A stretch of DNA of 64,000 bases from Serratia fonticola (GTDB taxonomy: Bacteria > Pseudomonadota > Gammaproteobacteria > Enterobacterales > Enterobacteriaceae): the NCBI RefSeq assembly GCF_006715025.1, contig NZ_VFMK01000001.1, forward strand, positions 868,001 to 932,000. The letters run 5' to 3'. Below, piece after piece: positions 53,223 through 62,134 of this stretch. The position numbers and the translations under genes are program-made. The notes below the pieces were generated by a model. That model saw nothing but the letters and a program-made list of their open reading frames with translations, did no database searches and was not told the origin of the DNA. How positions within the stretch are numbered: the stretch's first letter is position 1; every line of letters starts with the position of its first letter.

Positions 53223-53912
53223 TTAGCGAGCGGCCTGGATCAGGGCCACAATCAGTGGGGAAAGCTCCCCACGTAACGCTGTACGTTCTGACTGGAACAG
53301 GGTGGCTGCATAAAAACGGTGCCCTGGCAGCTCCACCGAGCGAACATCGCCTTCAATATCATACCCACTGATAATCAGTGGGTGTTGCTCCAAATCTGCC
53401 ACAAATTCAGGGTTAACCCCAAAGTTACAGTGATAGCCTTCGTGAGTCTCCAGCTTGCCATAGGCGCGGGCAATCAGCGAATTTGGTTTAAACAGGATGG
53501 TGCCGGTTTTCTCAACCAGTGAACAGCTCAACGGTGCGATCACCAAGCGGCCCCCGCTATCGGTCTCCGCGTGGCCAGCATCGTGCCAACCCATCGCATT
53601 GCGAGCATATTCCACCACCGCATATTGAAACCCACCGCAAGACCCCAGAAAGGGGATGTTCTGCTCGCGAGCATGGCGGATCGTCATAAAGACGCCGTCA
53701 TCGTTGCGATAGGGGCTGCCGGGGACCACCCAGATAGCATCGTAACCCTGTAGGGCAGAGACATCGGTCAAAGTTTCTGTGGGGAGCCATTGGGATTGGA
53801 TATCAAGATTCAGGTGTGAAGCGGTAAGTTGGAGAGCGGCGGGGATGGCTTGGTGGGCAACAATTTCGCTGCAGTAATCACCAATCAGAGCGAGACGAAC
53901 CTGTGTTTTCAT
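53223..53912 (-). CDS. CTP synthase C-terminal region-related class I amidotransferase-like protein
   Basis: 229 residues from the ATG at 53912 (AGGA upstream). A lone glutaminase-type domain like the C-terminal half of PyrG: VRLALIGDYCSEI, GYDAIWVVPGSPYRNDDGV, nucleophile elbow FLGSCGGFQYAVVEYARN (Cys at about 100), and THEGYHCNFGV and FYAATLFQSE in place of the His/Glu region. In this family some relatives carry selenocysteine at the nucleophile; here it is a plain Cys. Partner synthase domain is absent and the substrate is unknown. Confidence 0.8.
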   Translation of the reverse strand: MKTQVRLALIGDYCSEIVAHQAIPAALQLTASHLNLDIQSQWLPTETLTDVSALQGYDAIWVVPGSPYRNDDGVFMTIRHAREQNIPFLGSCGGFQYAVVEYARNAMGWHDAGHAETDSGGRLVIAPLSCSLVEKTGTILFKPNSLIARAYGKLETHEGYHCNFGVNPEFVADLEQHPLIISGYDIEGDVRSVELPGHRFYAATLFQSERTALRGELSPLIVALIQAAR

Positions 53913-54047
53913 CGTTTCTTTTTCCTGAGCGGGCAAAAAGGGATGTTACAGCAGAGTTAAAAACGGGTCTGTGGATTTTTCAGGGGGGAGCACAAAATGT
54001 TCGAGAGGGAGATGGGGTACCAAAAGTGGCACCCCCGAATAGGTGAT

Positions 54048-54968
54048 TTAATACAGTGAAGGTGAGCCAACGGGCCGAGTTTTGAAACGGCGGTGTAACC
54101 ACAGATATTGTTCTGGGGCACGCATGATCTCTTTCTCAACCACTTTATTCATGTAAGCCGCTGCGGCCACTTCATTATCGATGGGGTAGTCTTCCAACGC
54201 CGGTTGGATCAGCAGATCATAGCCGCAGCCATTGGGGCGGCGAATCAATACGACGGGTACCAACGCGGGTTTTGCCATACGCGCCAGCATAAAAGTACCG
54301 CTGGTGGTGGCTGCCTGATCGACGGCAAACAGCGGGGCAAACACGCTACCGCGTGGGCCGTAATCCTGATCGGGAGCGAACCACACGGCTTCCCCACGTT
54401 TCAGGGCTTGTACCATGCCGCGCAGGTCTTTGCGGTCCAGCATGGCCTTGTTAGAGCGCATACGGCCTTTGGTCTGTGCCCATTCCATCGCTTTGTTATT
54501 GTGTGGACGATACATTGCCATCATGGGTTGGCACAGGCCCATCGCCCGGCCACCGAGTTCCAGTGACATAAAATGCACGCCAATCACCAGCACGCCACGA
54601 TCATTCTGCTGGGCCATTTTCAGGTGGTTGATACCCGAAACGTTGAACCAGCGCTTCACGCGTTTATCCGACCAGAACCAGGCCATACCGGTTTCCAGTA
54701 AGCCCATACCGAGGGATTCGAAGTTACCGATAATTTTGCGGTTACGCTGCGCTTCATCCATCTCTGGGAAGCACAGCTCAAGATTGCGGCGGGTTATCGA
54801 CACGCGGCGTTTCAGGAAGCGCATTGATGTACGGCCCATCCATCCACCGAGTTTGTACAGCATCGGGTAAGGGAGTTGAACCAGTAGAAACAGCACACCC
54901 AGACCAAACCAGGTCAGCCAGTAGCGTGGGTGCAGTAAAGCACGTTGAAAACTTTGTTGACGCTTCAT
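54048..54968 (-). CDS. lpxP: Kdo2-lipid IVA acyltransferase, LpxP type
   Basis: 306 residues from the ATG at 54968 (MKRQQSFQRALLHPRYWLTWFGLGVLF). Late acyltransferase of lipid A: HX4D-type motif GVHFMSLELGGRAMG (about 136), RPHNN, RSNKAMLDRKDLRGMV, DQDYGPRGSVFAP and APEQYLWLHRRFKTRPVG. Point-by-point recall favours E. coli LpxP (VHFMSLELGGR, CQPMMA, FAPDQDYG) over LpxL. LpxP adds palmitoleate in the cold. Inner membrane, next to lpxO, which also modifies lipid A. Confidence 0.82.
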   Translation of the reverse strand: MKRQQSFQRALLHPRYWLTWFGLGVLFLLVQLPYPMLYKLGGWMGRTSMRFLKRRVSITRRNLELCFPEMDEAQRNRKIIGNFESLGMGLLETGMAWFWSDKRVKRWFNVSGINHLKMAQQNDRGVLVIGVHFMSLELGGRAMGLCQPMMAMYRPHNNKAMEWAQTKGRMRSNKAMLDRKDLRGMVQALKRGEAVWFAPDQDYGPRGSVFAPLFAVDQAATTSGTFMLARMAKPALVPVVLIRRPNGCGYDLLIQPALEDYPIDNEVAAAAYMNKVVEKEIMRAPEQYLWLHRRFKTRPVGSPSLY

Positions 54969-55271
54969 ATTAACTCTTATGCGATGTGGGGGTAGAAACC
55001 TGTAGCGCATAAAGAAGCGACTCGATAGCGATACGATACTCAGACACCCAGTCATGGTGATCGTTTAGCCAGAATAGAAAATTGACTAAATCTTTACATT
55101 CGAAGGGCGGTTCGCACTGCTATCAGGCTTCGGGAGAATGGCTGTTTGCCAGCGAAGGGGCTCTAGGAAGGCGTATTGTATCACACTAAACGGTGTGGCT
55201 TGCGAAGATTGTTGTGCACTGAGTGGCTTTGTCTGTCACGCGATCGGGCCTGCCCGGCCCGGGTATCGTAT

Positions 55272-56177
55272 TTAAAGGCTTGGCAGGATGATGGCTGCAA
55301 AGATTGCCGCTATTACCAACCATTTCATCAGATAATAGACACGCCGATTTCTCGCCTTCAGGCGTTGTCCTACGTCACGAGCCGCATTGACATATTTGAA
55401 TATTTTGTTGATAAAGCCGGTGCGATCCTGCTCGTCATTGGGCGAACTGGCCGCAGACATGAGCGATGAGCCAACCCAGTGGTTGATTGCCTGTGCCCAG
55501 CGCCATTTCATCGGTCGCTCCACATCGCAAAACAGAATGATGCGGGTCTGTTCGGTTGCGTTTTGTGCCCAATGCACATAGGTTTCATCAAAAATCACCG
55601 CTTCGCCATCTCGCCAGCTATGGCGCTGCCGATCAACTTCAATAAAGCAGCGATCGTCATTGGGGGTCATGAGTCCGAGATGATAGCGAACCGAGCCAGC
55701 ATAGGGGTCGCGATGTTTCCCCAGATGACTACCTGCGGGCAGTTCTGCAAACATGGCGGCCTTGACCGAAGGAATGCGGTTGAGCAGGGCGACGGTGTTT
55801 GGGCAGAGTTCGCGGGCTGATGGATGGCTTTCGCTATACCACTTCAGGTAAAAACGCTTCCAGCCACGTTTAAAGAAGGTATTAAAGCCGGCATCGTTAT
55901 GCGATTGCGCTTTTTTGATATGGGCCTGCAATTGCACCGCTTCATCACGGATGATCTCCCAGTTGTCGGTTAACAGCTGTAACTCGGCAAATGTCTCGGG
56001 GGCGAAATAAGGTTGTTTGGCGGGCAAATTCGAAAAAACGGTCATGAACATATTGATCGGTCCCATAAATGTCGAGTGATCAAAGAGTTGACGTGTCACC
56101 TTCTGTTTTTCGATACCGCGAGAGTGGGCATAGACAAAGCTGATGATAAATATACCGATAATGATGGCGGCAACCAT
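55272..56177 (-). CDS. lpxO: Lipid A hydroxylase LpxO (Fe(II)/2-oxoglutarate dioxygenase)
   Basis: Adds a 2-hydroxyl to a secondary acyl chain of lipid A. 301 residues from the ATG at 56177 (AGGA 8 bases upstream; the ATG at 56186 is too close to it). N-terminal membrane anchor MVAAIIIGIFIISFVYAHSRG, aspartyl/asparaginyl hydroxylase-type jelly-roll with HRD metal motif in GSHLGKHRDPYAGSVRYHLGL, second His in ETYVHWAQNATEQTRIILFCD, and a C-terminal membrane helix. Upstream of lpxP on the same strand, 303 bases apart; that gap shows no gene. Confidence 0.92.
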   Translation of the reverse strand: MVAAIIIGIFIISFVYAHSRGIEKQKVTRQLFDHSTFMGPINMFMTVFSNLPAKQPYFAPETFAELQLLTDNWEIIRDEAVQLQAHIKKAQSHNDAGFNTFFKRGWKRFYLKWYSESHPSARELCPNTVALLNRIPSVKAAMFAELPAGSHLGKHRDPYAGSVRYHLGLMTPNDDRCFIEVDRQRHSWRDGEAVIFDETYVHWAQNATEQTRIILFCDVERPMKWRWAQAINHWVGSSLMSAASSPNDEQDRTGFINKIFKYVNAARDVGQRLKARNRRVYYLMKWLVIAAIFAAIILPSL

Positions 56178-56186
56178 GGAGTCCAT

Positions 56187-56548
56187 CCTATTTGCGCCTG
56201 TTTATATTTGGTAAAAAATTATAGTTTTATGATTAGATATTGTTAATTATTTGTGCTTTTCAATATGGCGGTGGGTAAGTCAATACTTCACTTTGTGAGT
56301 GTTATTGATTGAAACTAAAGGTTTTTTTGTGATTCCACTACGATATTCATAAAGGTCTTCTGGTGGTTATGGCGATGCCATGCGTTACAGATCCTTCTCG
56401 ATGAGGGGCTACTGTCCACGGAATATCGTGTTATTTCAGGAAGGGGGGAGACGTGGGGACGGCCTATTTATGCCTGACAGGTGCTAAGGTGATTGCAACA
56501 CCATCAGGGCTTCTAACCACCACCGTTAACGTAGATAACGAGGTCGTT
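56187..56548. other. AT-rich boundary region at the left end of the accessory island
   Basis: About 360 bases between lpxO and the first phage-like gene. The first half is AT-rich and probably holds the lpxO promoter; the second half is near the island border. No tRNA, integrase or flanking direct repeat was recognised. Confidence 0.4.
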
Positions 56549-56743
56549 ATGAGAAATCATACCACAGCGCCGCAGCGCTTCACCTTCCTGTTTTTGCCCG
56601 TAATTCGTGCCAATCCACAAGCCCACCCTCACCGTGAGCAGGTAACAGCCGCCAGCGAGCGCGAAGCCCGTTCTTTGTTGGCTGATCGGTTTGTACTGCT
56701 GTTCGCTGGACGCCTGCCAGTGCGGGAGGTACCTTATGCTTAA
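56549..56743 (+). CDS. Host cell division inhibitor Icd/Ash-like protein
   Basis: 64 residues from the ATG at 56549. The pattern RFTFLFLPVIRANPQAHPHREQVTAASEREARSLLADRFVLLFAGRLPVREVPYA matches small phage and satellite proteins annotated as Icd-like or Ash family (A..REARR.LA..FVL..A.RLPV.EV). In P1 Icd blocks host division; the function in satellites is unsure. An upstream in-frame start (56453) would give 96 residues. It overlaps the next gene by 8 bases, an arrangement common in P4-like satellites. Confidence 0.6.
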   Translation: MRNHTTAPQRFTFLFLPVIRANPQAHPHREQVTAASEREARSLLADRFVLLFAGRLPVREVPYA

Positions 56744-57161
56744 CCATTTCGACAGTTCCGCAGCGGTGGCCATTGTGACGTTAATGAACGCACTTATTGA
56801 AATTGGTGCGATCGCCAAAGAGACAGATAAACACGCCACCCGCGAAACAGAATACTCAGGTGCAATTACCCCACAGGCATTTGCTTTAATCGAATTACGG
56901 GCCAGCGAGGCTATCGGGCAGGCTAATACCATCCTGGAGAACGATATCCGGGTGATCGAGGAAGAAAGGCTTAACGTAAATCTCCCCGTTATTCCGAAAT
57001 TATCCGATATCCCGCTGGAAACGCTACTGGCCTTGAGTATTTTCCCCACCACAACCGGCAAGATCAAACTCACTGTAGAGAACGGCGTTATACGGAGCAG
57101 TGCTCCTATACCGGCCGATCACCTGGATTGCTCCCTTGATACGTTTCCGTTCAGTCAATGA
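56736..57161 (+). CDS. Unknown phage/satellite-associated protein
   Basis: 141 residues from the ATG at 56736, which has a strong GGGAGGT 7 bases upstream and overlaps the Icd-like gene. Mostly helical: HFDSSAAVAIVTLMNALIEIGAIAKETD, ITPQAFALIELRASEAIGQANTILENDIRVIEEE; no recognised domain. Its stop meets the remnant tape measure frame by a 4-base overlap, so its own C-terminus may be altered by the rearrangement at that junction. Confidence 0.55.
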   Translation: MLNHFDSSAAVAIVTLMNALIEIGAIAKETDKHATRETEYSGAITPQAFALIELRASEAIGQANTILENDIRVIEEERLNVNLPVIPKLSDIPLETLLALSIFPTTTGKIKLTVENGVIRSSAPIPADHLDCSLDTFPFSQ

Positions 57162-57631
57162 TGGGGTGGATGGGCGCGGGGAGCGCTGGCGGTGCAGGAC
57201 GTTCTGTCATGGGGATGATCCCTGTGTTTGATGGTGGCGGCTATACCGGCCCAGGCGGAAAATTGGAACCTGCGGGGATCGTCCACAAGGATGAGTTTGT
57301 ATTCACCAAAGAAGCCACGCAGCGCATCGGCGTTGATAACTTGTACGCCATGATGCGCGGCTACGCCACAGGCGGTCTGGTAGGAAATACCGTTACCGGT
57401 ACTGCGCCAATGCATGGATTGCGCGGTGGTGGCGTTAATGTCGATATGAGCGGCATGACTATTGTCACTCAAGGCGGGCAGCAACAAGCGCAAAATACTG
57501 GTAACAACGAACTTGTGAGTAAGGCGATCAGGAATGAGGTTATTGGAATAGTGACAGAGCGGCTTGATAAAGCTATGGGACAATCAGGGAGTATCACTAA
57601 ATTTTTTGATTACAAGACAGGTAGACGATAA
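57158..57631 (+). pseudogene. Tail tape measure protein, C-terminal remnant
   Basis: Only 157 residues, against 700 or more for a complete tape measure protein. The repeated Gly-rich motif GGGYTGPGGKLEPAGIVHKDEFVFTKEATQRIGVDNLYAMMRGYATGGLVGN is characteristic of the C-terminal end of lambda-type tape measure proteins. The upstream coding part is missing and is replaced abruptly by a satellite-type gene, so this is a deletion scar; the frame may be translated from an internal ATG but would be non-functional. Confidence 0.75.
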
Positions 57632-57708
57632 CCAATTGACCCCGCATCAGGGCACCGGCCATTGATGCGGTTATGTGTCAGGCTTATGGGTAAATAAGAA
57701 GGCGAAAT

Positions 57709-57987
57709 ATGAAATTAAAAATTCAGGTTGATAAACGTCAGTTGTGGCAAGGCAATGGTGCCAACAAGAGCGAAGCATTTCGTAAGGAACTGGTGGAGGC
57801 CGTCAATAACCGATTTGGTGGCGATCTGTCGGATGCCATAGGGAAGAAACTCGATGGCTTGACAGTCGAGGTCGGTGATTATGGTTTTACCCAGGTGGAA
57901 AGCAGCTCTGCAAATGTCGATCTGGTGAAGCGGGTTGTCAGGGATTTAATTTCCACCACCACAAGCCGACAATTATGGCGCCAGTGA
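57709..57987 (+). CDS. Small DinI/Tum-like phage protein (tentative)
   Basis: 92 residues, ribosome site GAAGG at the proper distance. MKLKIQVDKRQLW at the N-terminus, a central helix KELVEAVNNRFG and a C-terminal ANVDLVKRVVRDLI helix resemble the layout of DinI-like/Tum proteins found next to phage tail genes, but identity is too weak to be sure. If right it would modulate RecA or a phage repressor. Confidence 0.4.
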   Translation: MKLKIQVDKRQLWQGNGANKSEAFRKELVEAVNNRFGGDLSDAIGKKLDGLTVEVGDYGFTQVESSSANVDLVKRVVRDLISTTTSRQLWRQ

Positions 57988-58066
57988 TCAGCTGGCCGTC
58001 TCTGTAAAATAATATGCCCCTGATAGGATGCTTTCTGGGGGCCCACCAAACACCAGGAAAAAAATC

Positions 58067-58588
58067 ATGCTGATGAGCAAAGCGGCCTATGCCAAGCATC
58101 GCGGTGTCAGTCGCCAGACTGTCTACGACTGGATCGCCAAAAATGAAGTTGTGATGTCCGGTACCAAGATTGATGTTGAGGCCACCGAACGGCAGCGGCA
58201 AGGTAGTGATAACCCAGGCCCAGAAGACACTACTACCAACCCGTGGGCACACAGAAAGCTCGAAATGACGTGGGGGGATTTTTGGAAAGCTGTTCAAGCC
58301 AAAGACGGTAAGGTTCCACGCCCAACAACAGATGAGTCAATAGAGCAGCGTGTGCGGCACGCTGCCGATGAGCTAAACTGGTCGGTAGAATTTCTAGAGG
58401 ACGAGGGAATTTACTTGGATGATGGCGATACTGTGCATTATTTTCAGCAGTATAACCTTATGCAAAATGCCGAACTTGCCATTGGGTTGCTCAGAAGAGA
58501 GGTTTGCTACGTTGCTGCCCAATGTACAAATGACCTAGACGATTGGAGTTCTGAGGGACTGAGAGCGTTAGCTGAATGGGATCGTTAA
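58067..58588 (+). CDS. Nu1-like HTH protein (phage terminase small subunit-like)
   Basis: 173 residues from the ATG at 58067 (AGGA 8 bases upstream). The start SKAAYAKHRGVSRQTVYDWIAKNEVVMSGTKIDVEATERQ is the winged-HTH plus wing typical of the Nu1 family of terminase small subunits. The remainder (MTWGDFWKAVQ, DELNWSVEFLEDEGIYLDDGDTVHYFQQYNLMQNAELAIGLLRREV) is acidic and not recognised. No large terminase gene follows, so packaging function is unlikely in this context. Confidence 0.55.
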   Translation: MLMSKAAYAKHRGVSRQTVYDWIAKNEVVMSGTKIDVEATERQRQGSDNPGPEDTTTNPWAHRKLEMTWGDFWKAVQAKDGKVPRPTTDESIEQRVRHAADELNWSVEFLEDEGIYLDDGDTVHYFQQYNLMQNAELAIGLLRREVCYVAAQCTNDLDDWSSEGLRALAEWDR

Positions 58589-58691
58589 CTTATGTCATTA
58601 ACATGGTAAGGGTGGTGAATAGTAGGCGTCTGGAGACTAATTCGTTTTTTCTACTAGTTACATGATTTTTACCTTTAAAAGGAGTTGTCTC

Positions 58692-60080
58692 GTGAGAGTT
58701 GAAGGCGAATATAAGAAGACAGGCTATTTCTGGCTACCAGGAGAGGATGCTAAGAAGATACCTGGAGTGCTCTCGATTAATGATGGGGGAGAGGTTGAGT
58801 TAGAAATTATCGGTTTTTTCGATACCAGCATAAATTCCTTAGATGCAGATGATAATATTGATAGGATAATAGGTCATGTTGAAGTAGATGGTCTGGTAAC
58901 CCTTGATGATTGCTCTTATTCCTGCAAGAACTTCTCATTCGGTGGCATTTCAAAATCAAAGATTCTAGTGCGGAGGGCTTTAGTCGGGGCTGACTGGGGG
59001 AAAGATGAGGATGTCACTTTTAATACTTTCTCCTTCACCTTAGACTGCCTGGATGAGTGGGTTGGTATCAGTGGAATAGATGTAAGATATGATAGGATAA
59101 GAAAAACGGCAATGATTAATTTTAATCCGCCGGAAATAATAGAATTCACTCTTGATAATGAAATGAAACTATCAATCTGCTTTACATACTCACTTCCTAG
59201 CTCTAGAAGCCTAAAAGAGGCTAAAATTACGCAGGACGCATATTTTAAACTTGAATCAGATAAACTGCTTGCTTTGAACGACTTCAAAACTGTTGCTTAC
59301 AAGATTACTAATCTTATGTGCTTTGCAATGGATGAGGTCGTTACTATGAAAAATGTTTCTGCTACATCCTCAGAAATACAACATGAAGTAGGCGCGGGGA
59401 AAAAATATCCTGTTTCAATTAAGATATATTATCAAAGCATTCCATATTCTGAAAAAATACCTGAGCGAGATAGGTATAATATGCTATTCAATTTTGGGAC
59501 TGTAAAAAACAATGCCCAGCAGGTTTTCAATAATTGGATAAACGCTTATGAATACTTATACCCTGCATTAGGATTATATTTCTCAACTAAAGTAGGTGCT
59601 CAAAAATACCTTGATGGTAAGTTCCTAGCTCTGGCTCAAGGGTTGGAAACTTATCATCGTAGAACTAGTAATGAAAAGTTAATGGAACTAGAGGATTTTG
59701 AATCACTAGTATCAAAAATTCTTGAGGCATGTCCAAATGAACATATTGACTGGTTGAAAGGCAGATTAATGCATGGTAATGAAATAAGTTTGAGGAATAG
59801 ATTAAAAAAAATTATTGAACCGTTTGAAGAACACCTTGGAACAAGTAAAGAGAGAAGTAAGCTTCTAAGAAAAATAGTAGACACAAGGAATTACTTTACA
59901 CATTACAGTGAAGATTTAGAAGGGGATTCTGCTAAGGGAAAAGAACTCTGGAATCTTTGCTTAAAAATGGAAGCTATATTAAATTTGCACTTTTTAAATG
60001 TCATTGGTTTCACTGTGGAAGAAATAAAAATAATCATTGAAAATTGCGCACCACTGCAACGAAAACTAGAAGGGGTTTGA
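58692..60080 (+). CDS. apeA: ApeA-like anti-phage protein with HEPN domain
   Basis: 462 residues from the GTG at 58692, which has AAGGAG 7 bases upstream; the ATG at 58662 has none. N-terminal ApeA domain: VEGEYKKTGYFWLPGEDAKKIPGVLSINDGGEVELEIIGFF. C-terminal HEPN domain, about residues 290-455, with the Rx4-6H ribonuclease motif as TRNYFTHYSE (about 405-414). ApeA is a single-gene phage defence system, presumed to act as an abortive RNase. Very AT-rich against core genes. First of a run of defence-like genes behind phage debris. Confidence 0.8.
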   Translation: MRVEGEYKKTGYFWLPGEDAKKIPGVLSINDGGEVELEIIGFFDTSINSLDADDNIDRIIGHVEVDGLVTLDDCSYSCKNFSFGGISKSKILVRRALVGADWGKDEDVTFNTFSFTLDCLDEWVGISGIDVRYDRIRKTAMINFNPPEIIEFTLDNEMKLSICFTYSLPSSRSLKEAKITQDAYFKLESDKLLALNDFKTVAYKITNLMCFAMDEVVTMKNVSATSSEIQHEVGAGKKYPVSIKIYYQSIPYSEKIPERDRYNMLFNFGTVKNNAQQVFNNWINAYEYLYPALGLYFSTKVGAQKYLDGKFLALAQGLETYHRRTSNEKLMELEDFESLVSKILEACPNEHIDWLKGRLMHGNEISLRNRLKKIIEPFEEHLGTSKERSKLLRKIVDTRNYFTHYSEDLEGDSAKGKELWNLCLKMEAILNLHFLNVIGFTVEEIKIIIENCAPLQRKLEGV

Positions 60081-60262
60081 TAAATAAAAGTGTTATTAAC
60101 GGGGGGCTGTATATTAGTTGTGGTTTTTTTAGTTCTCCCATAACCGCCCGAGGTACTTCCTGCGGGCGACTGAGTGCCCAATGTGGATGTTTTCTGGGGA
60201 ATCTTCATTCGTTGTGGTAATATGCGCTCACTCGCATAGTTAGATTATGAAATGGTGCACAG

Positions 60263-60916
60263 ATGAAAAAAGAACAGGGTATTTCAAAATATAAACTGAA
60301 TAAAATTGCTACTGAGTCATTGAGGAATACTATCCGTCTCCATTTTGATTCTATATTATTATATGAAAATGGATCGTATCCAAGTGCACTTCAGCTTTCT
60401 GTTTTGGCCCTTGAAGAGTTTTCAAAGGCAATTTGGGTAGATCATTACATTTGGACGTCTGAAACTAATGAGGGTTATCCTGGCGCTGAATTCGAGCAGG
60501 AATGGTTAAAACTGTTGTATCTTCATCCAAAAAAACAGTGGAACTTTGTAGCTAAAGAAACCTATGATTACTCTCCAAATTTTATCTCTCTGATCCGGAA
60601 CAGAAAACTAGAAGAGAAAAAACAAAATGCTATATATGTTGGACTATCACGCGCTAAAGGGAGGATTGATGTAAGTAGCCGAGTTTCTACTCCGTGGAGA
60701 ATTAAACAAAAAGATGCAAGGCAATTTATCTCAATAATCAATGATGAATTACTTAGGATATACGCAAGAATAGAGGACGATGAGTTCTATTTCGAGGGCG
60801 GGAATGACATGGATGATGTATTTGACTATGATATATATAAAAAACTTTTCAAATGGCCCCACAAGAGTGGAATAAAAAATAATGGTTGGAGAAAGAAAAA
60901 CCTTCAACGAAGCTAA
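60263..60916 (+). CDS. AbiV family abortive infection protein (HEPN-like)
   Basis: 217 residues. The N-terminal half LNKIATESLRNTIRLHFDSILLYENGSYPSALQLSVLALEEFSKAIWVDHYIW carries the AbiV hallmark of an A/S-LEE-SKA segment followed by a histidine-containing stretch (KLLYLHPKKQW). A basic tail WPHKSGIKNNGWRKKNLQRS ends it. AbiV of Lactococcus blocks phage by hindering translation. 182 bases separate it from apeA; that gap has a GC-rich hairpin (near 60145-60170) that may end apeA transcription. AT-rich. Confidence 0.72.
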   Translation: MKKEQGISKYKLNKIATESLRNTIRLHFDSILLYENGSYPSALQLSVLALEEFSKAIWVDHYIWTSETNEGYPGAEFEQEWLKLLYLHPKKQWNFVAKETYDYSPNFISLIRNRKLEEKKQNAIYVGLSRAKGRIDVSSRVSTPWRIKQKDARQFISIINDELLRIYARIEDDEFYFEGGNDMDDVFDYDIYKKLFKWPHKSGIKNNGWRKKNLQRS

Positions 60917-61129
60917 CAAATACATGTTAACGGATTATTTTTACAGCGCGCAAAAAAGCAACTGTAAATGCGGGGGTAATTTTTTCATTTATAGACGTCC
61001 TAGATATTCCCTTAGTTAGTAAGTGTCAAAAGAGGATGTTACTCACATCTCGGTATGTTTTTGAATGGAGAAGCAGTTCGCCAGGTTGACAGTAGGTACG
61101 TGAACTGAGAAATTGCAGGCTAAGGCCCT

Positions 61130-62134
61130 ATGGAATATATTCTCATGTCAAATAAAGACCTTGAAGCTAAGAAGCGGCACCATTATGTATGGGCAAAGTA
61201 TCTCACCAACTGGGGTAACGGGACGAAAAATGTTTTCTACACTACTAAGACAGGGAAGATTGCTCATGACAGTGTGCGTGCTATAGCTGCTGACGACTAC
61301 TTTTACAAAACTACAATACTGACTAGTAAGCATGTTGAAGTAATAAAAAGCGTATCCCTAGAAAGCCCAGATCATCTTCAGCACCAGCACATATCGTATC
61401 TAAACGACTTCCTTAAAGCACAGCATGCGGAAACACTTTATTTTAAGTCTGGCATTAAAAATCAGGAAATTGAGAAATACATACATGCAATGAGATGCAA
61501 CCTCATGGAAAATCTACATGCTTCTCACGAAAAAATGGCACTACTGATATTGTCCGCCCTCGCTGATGGTCAGCTCGATATACTGCAAGATAAGCATCAC
61601 ATGATTGAGTTCATGGTGTTTTTGGGTCACCAAATCGCTCGCACGAAGCCTTTCCGGGATGGTGTGCTCCAGGTACTACCCAGACGCAATATCATAGAAA
61701 TTGAAGTGGCAGACGCGATGACGCATGCATGGTGGTTCATAAGCTACATGCTTGGGATGAATATCGGGCTCAGCCTATACTCAAGTCGTCACGACGCAAG
61801 GCACGCATTGCTTGTAAATGACACGATAGTGCCTTTCATCACATCCGATCAGCCGGTCGTCAATGTGCATTCATGTGTATCAGAGACAGAGTTTACCGCA
61901 CCTGAGTACGCAGACTTCTACTACCCAATTTCGCCGCGCGTCGCCTACATCATCTGCGAATCCGAGCGGTTCACGCCAGGCATAAATAAAGTTGATGAAG
62001 TCACCGTCGCTGAGTTCAATATCAAAGTGGCGTCTCGGGCTATGGTGCATATCATAGGTAATACCGAGAGCGTTATTCGACCTCTGCGAAAGTACATTGG
62101 ACGGCACTATGCTAAGAAGAACGGCGTTTTATGA
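61130..62134 (+). CDS. DUF4238 domain protein
   Basis: 334 residues. The start EAKKRHHYVWAKYLTNWGNGTKNVFYTTKTGKI matches the DUF4238 entry (HHYxPxxYLxxF-like) and the middle VNDTIVPFITSDQPVVNV matches its second conserved block; DYFYPISPR-type DFYYPISPRVAYII follows. ATG at 61130 (AAGG close by) or 61145 are both possible. Function unknown; such genes recur among mobile and defence loci. GC is higher than in apeA and the AbiV-like gene, so it may have a separate origin. Confidence 0.65.
   Translation: MEYILMSNKDLEAKKRHHYVWAKYLTNWGNGTKNVFYTTKTGKIAHDSVRAIAADDYFYKTTILTSKHVEVIKSVSLESPDHLQHQHISYLNDFLKAQHAETLYFKSGIKNQEIEKYIHAMRCNLMENLHASHEKMALLILSALADGQLDILQDKHHMIEFMVFLGHQIARTKPFRDGVLQVLPRRNIIEIEVADAMTHAWWFISYMLGMNIGLSLYSSRHDARHALLVNDTIVPFITSDQPVVNVHSCVSETEFTAPEYADFYYPISPRVAYIICESERFTPGINKVDEVTVAEFNIKVASRAMVHIIGNTESVIRPLRKYIGRHYAKKNGVL

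Noticed and set aside
53601..53640. Possible selenocysteine TGA in the CTP-synthase-like gene
   Set aside because: The nucleophile codon is TGC (Cys) and the frame has no internal TGA.
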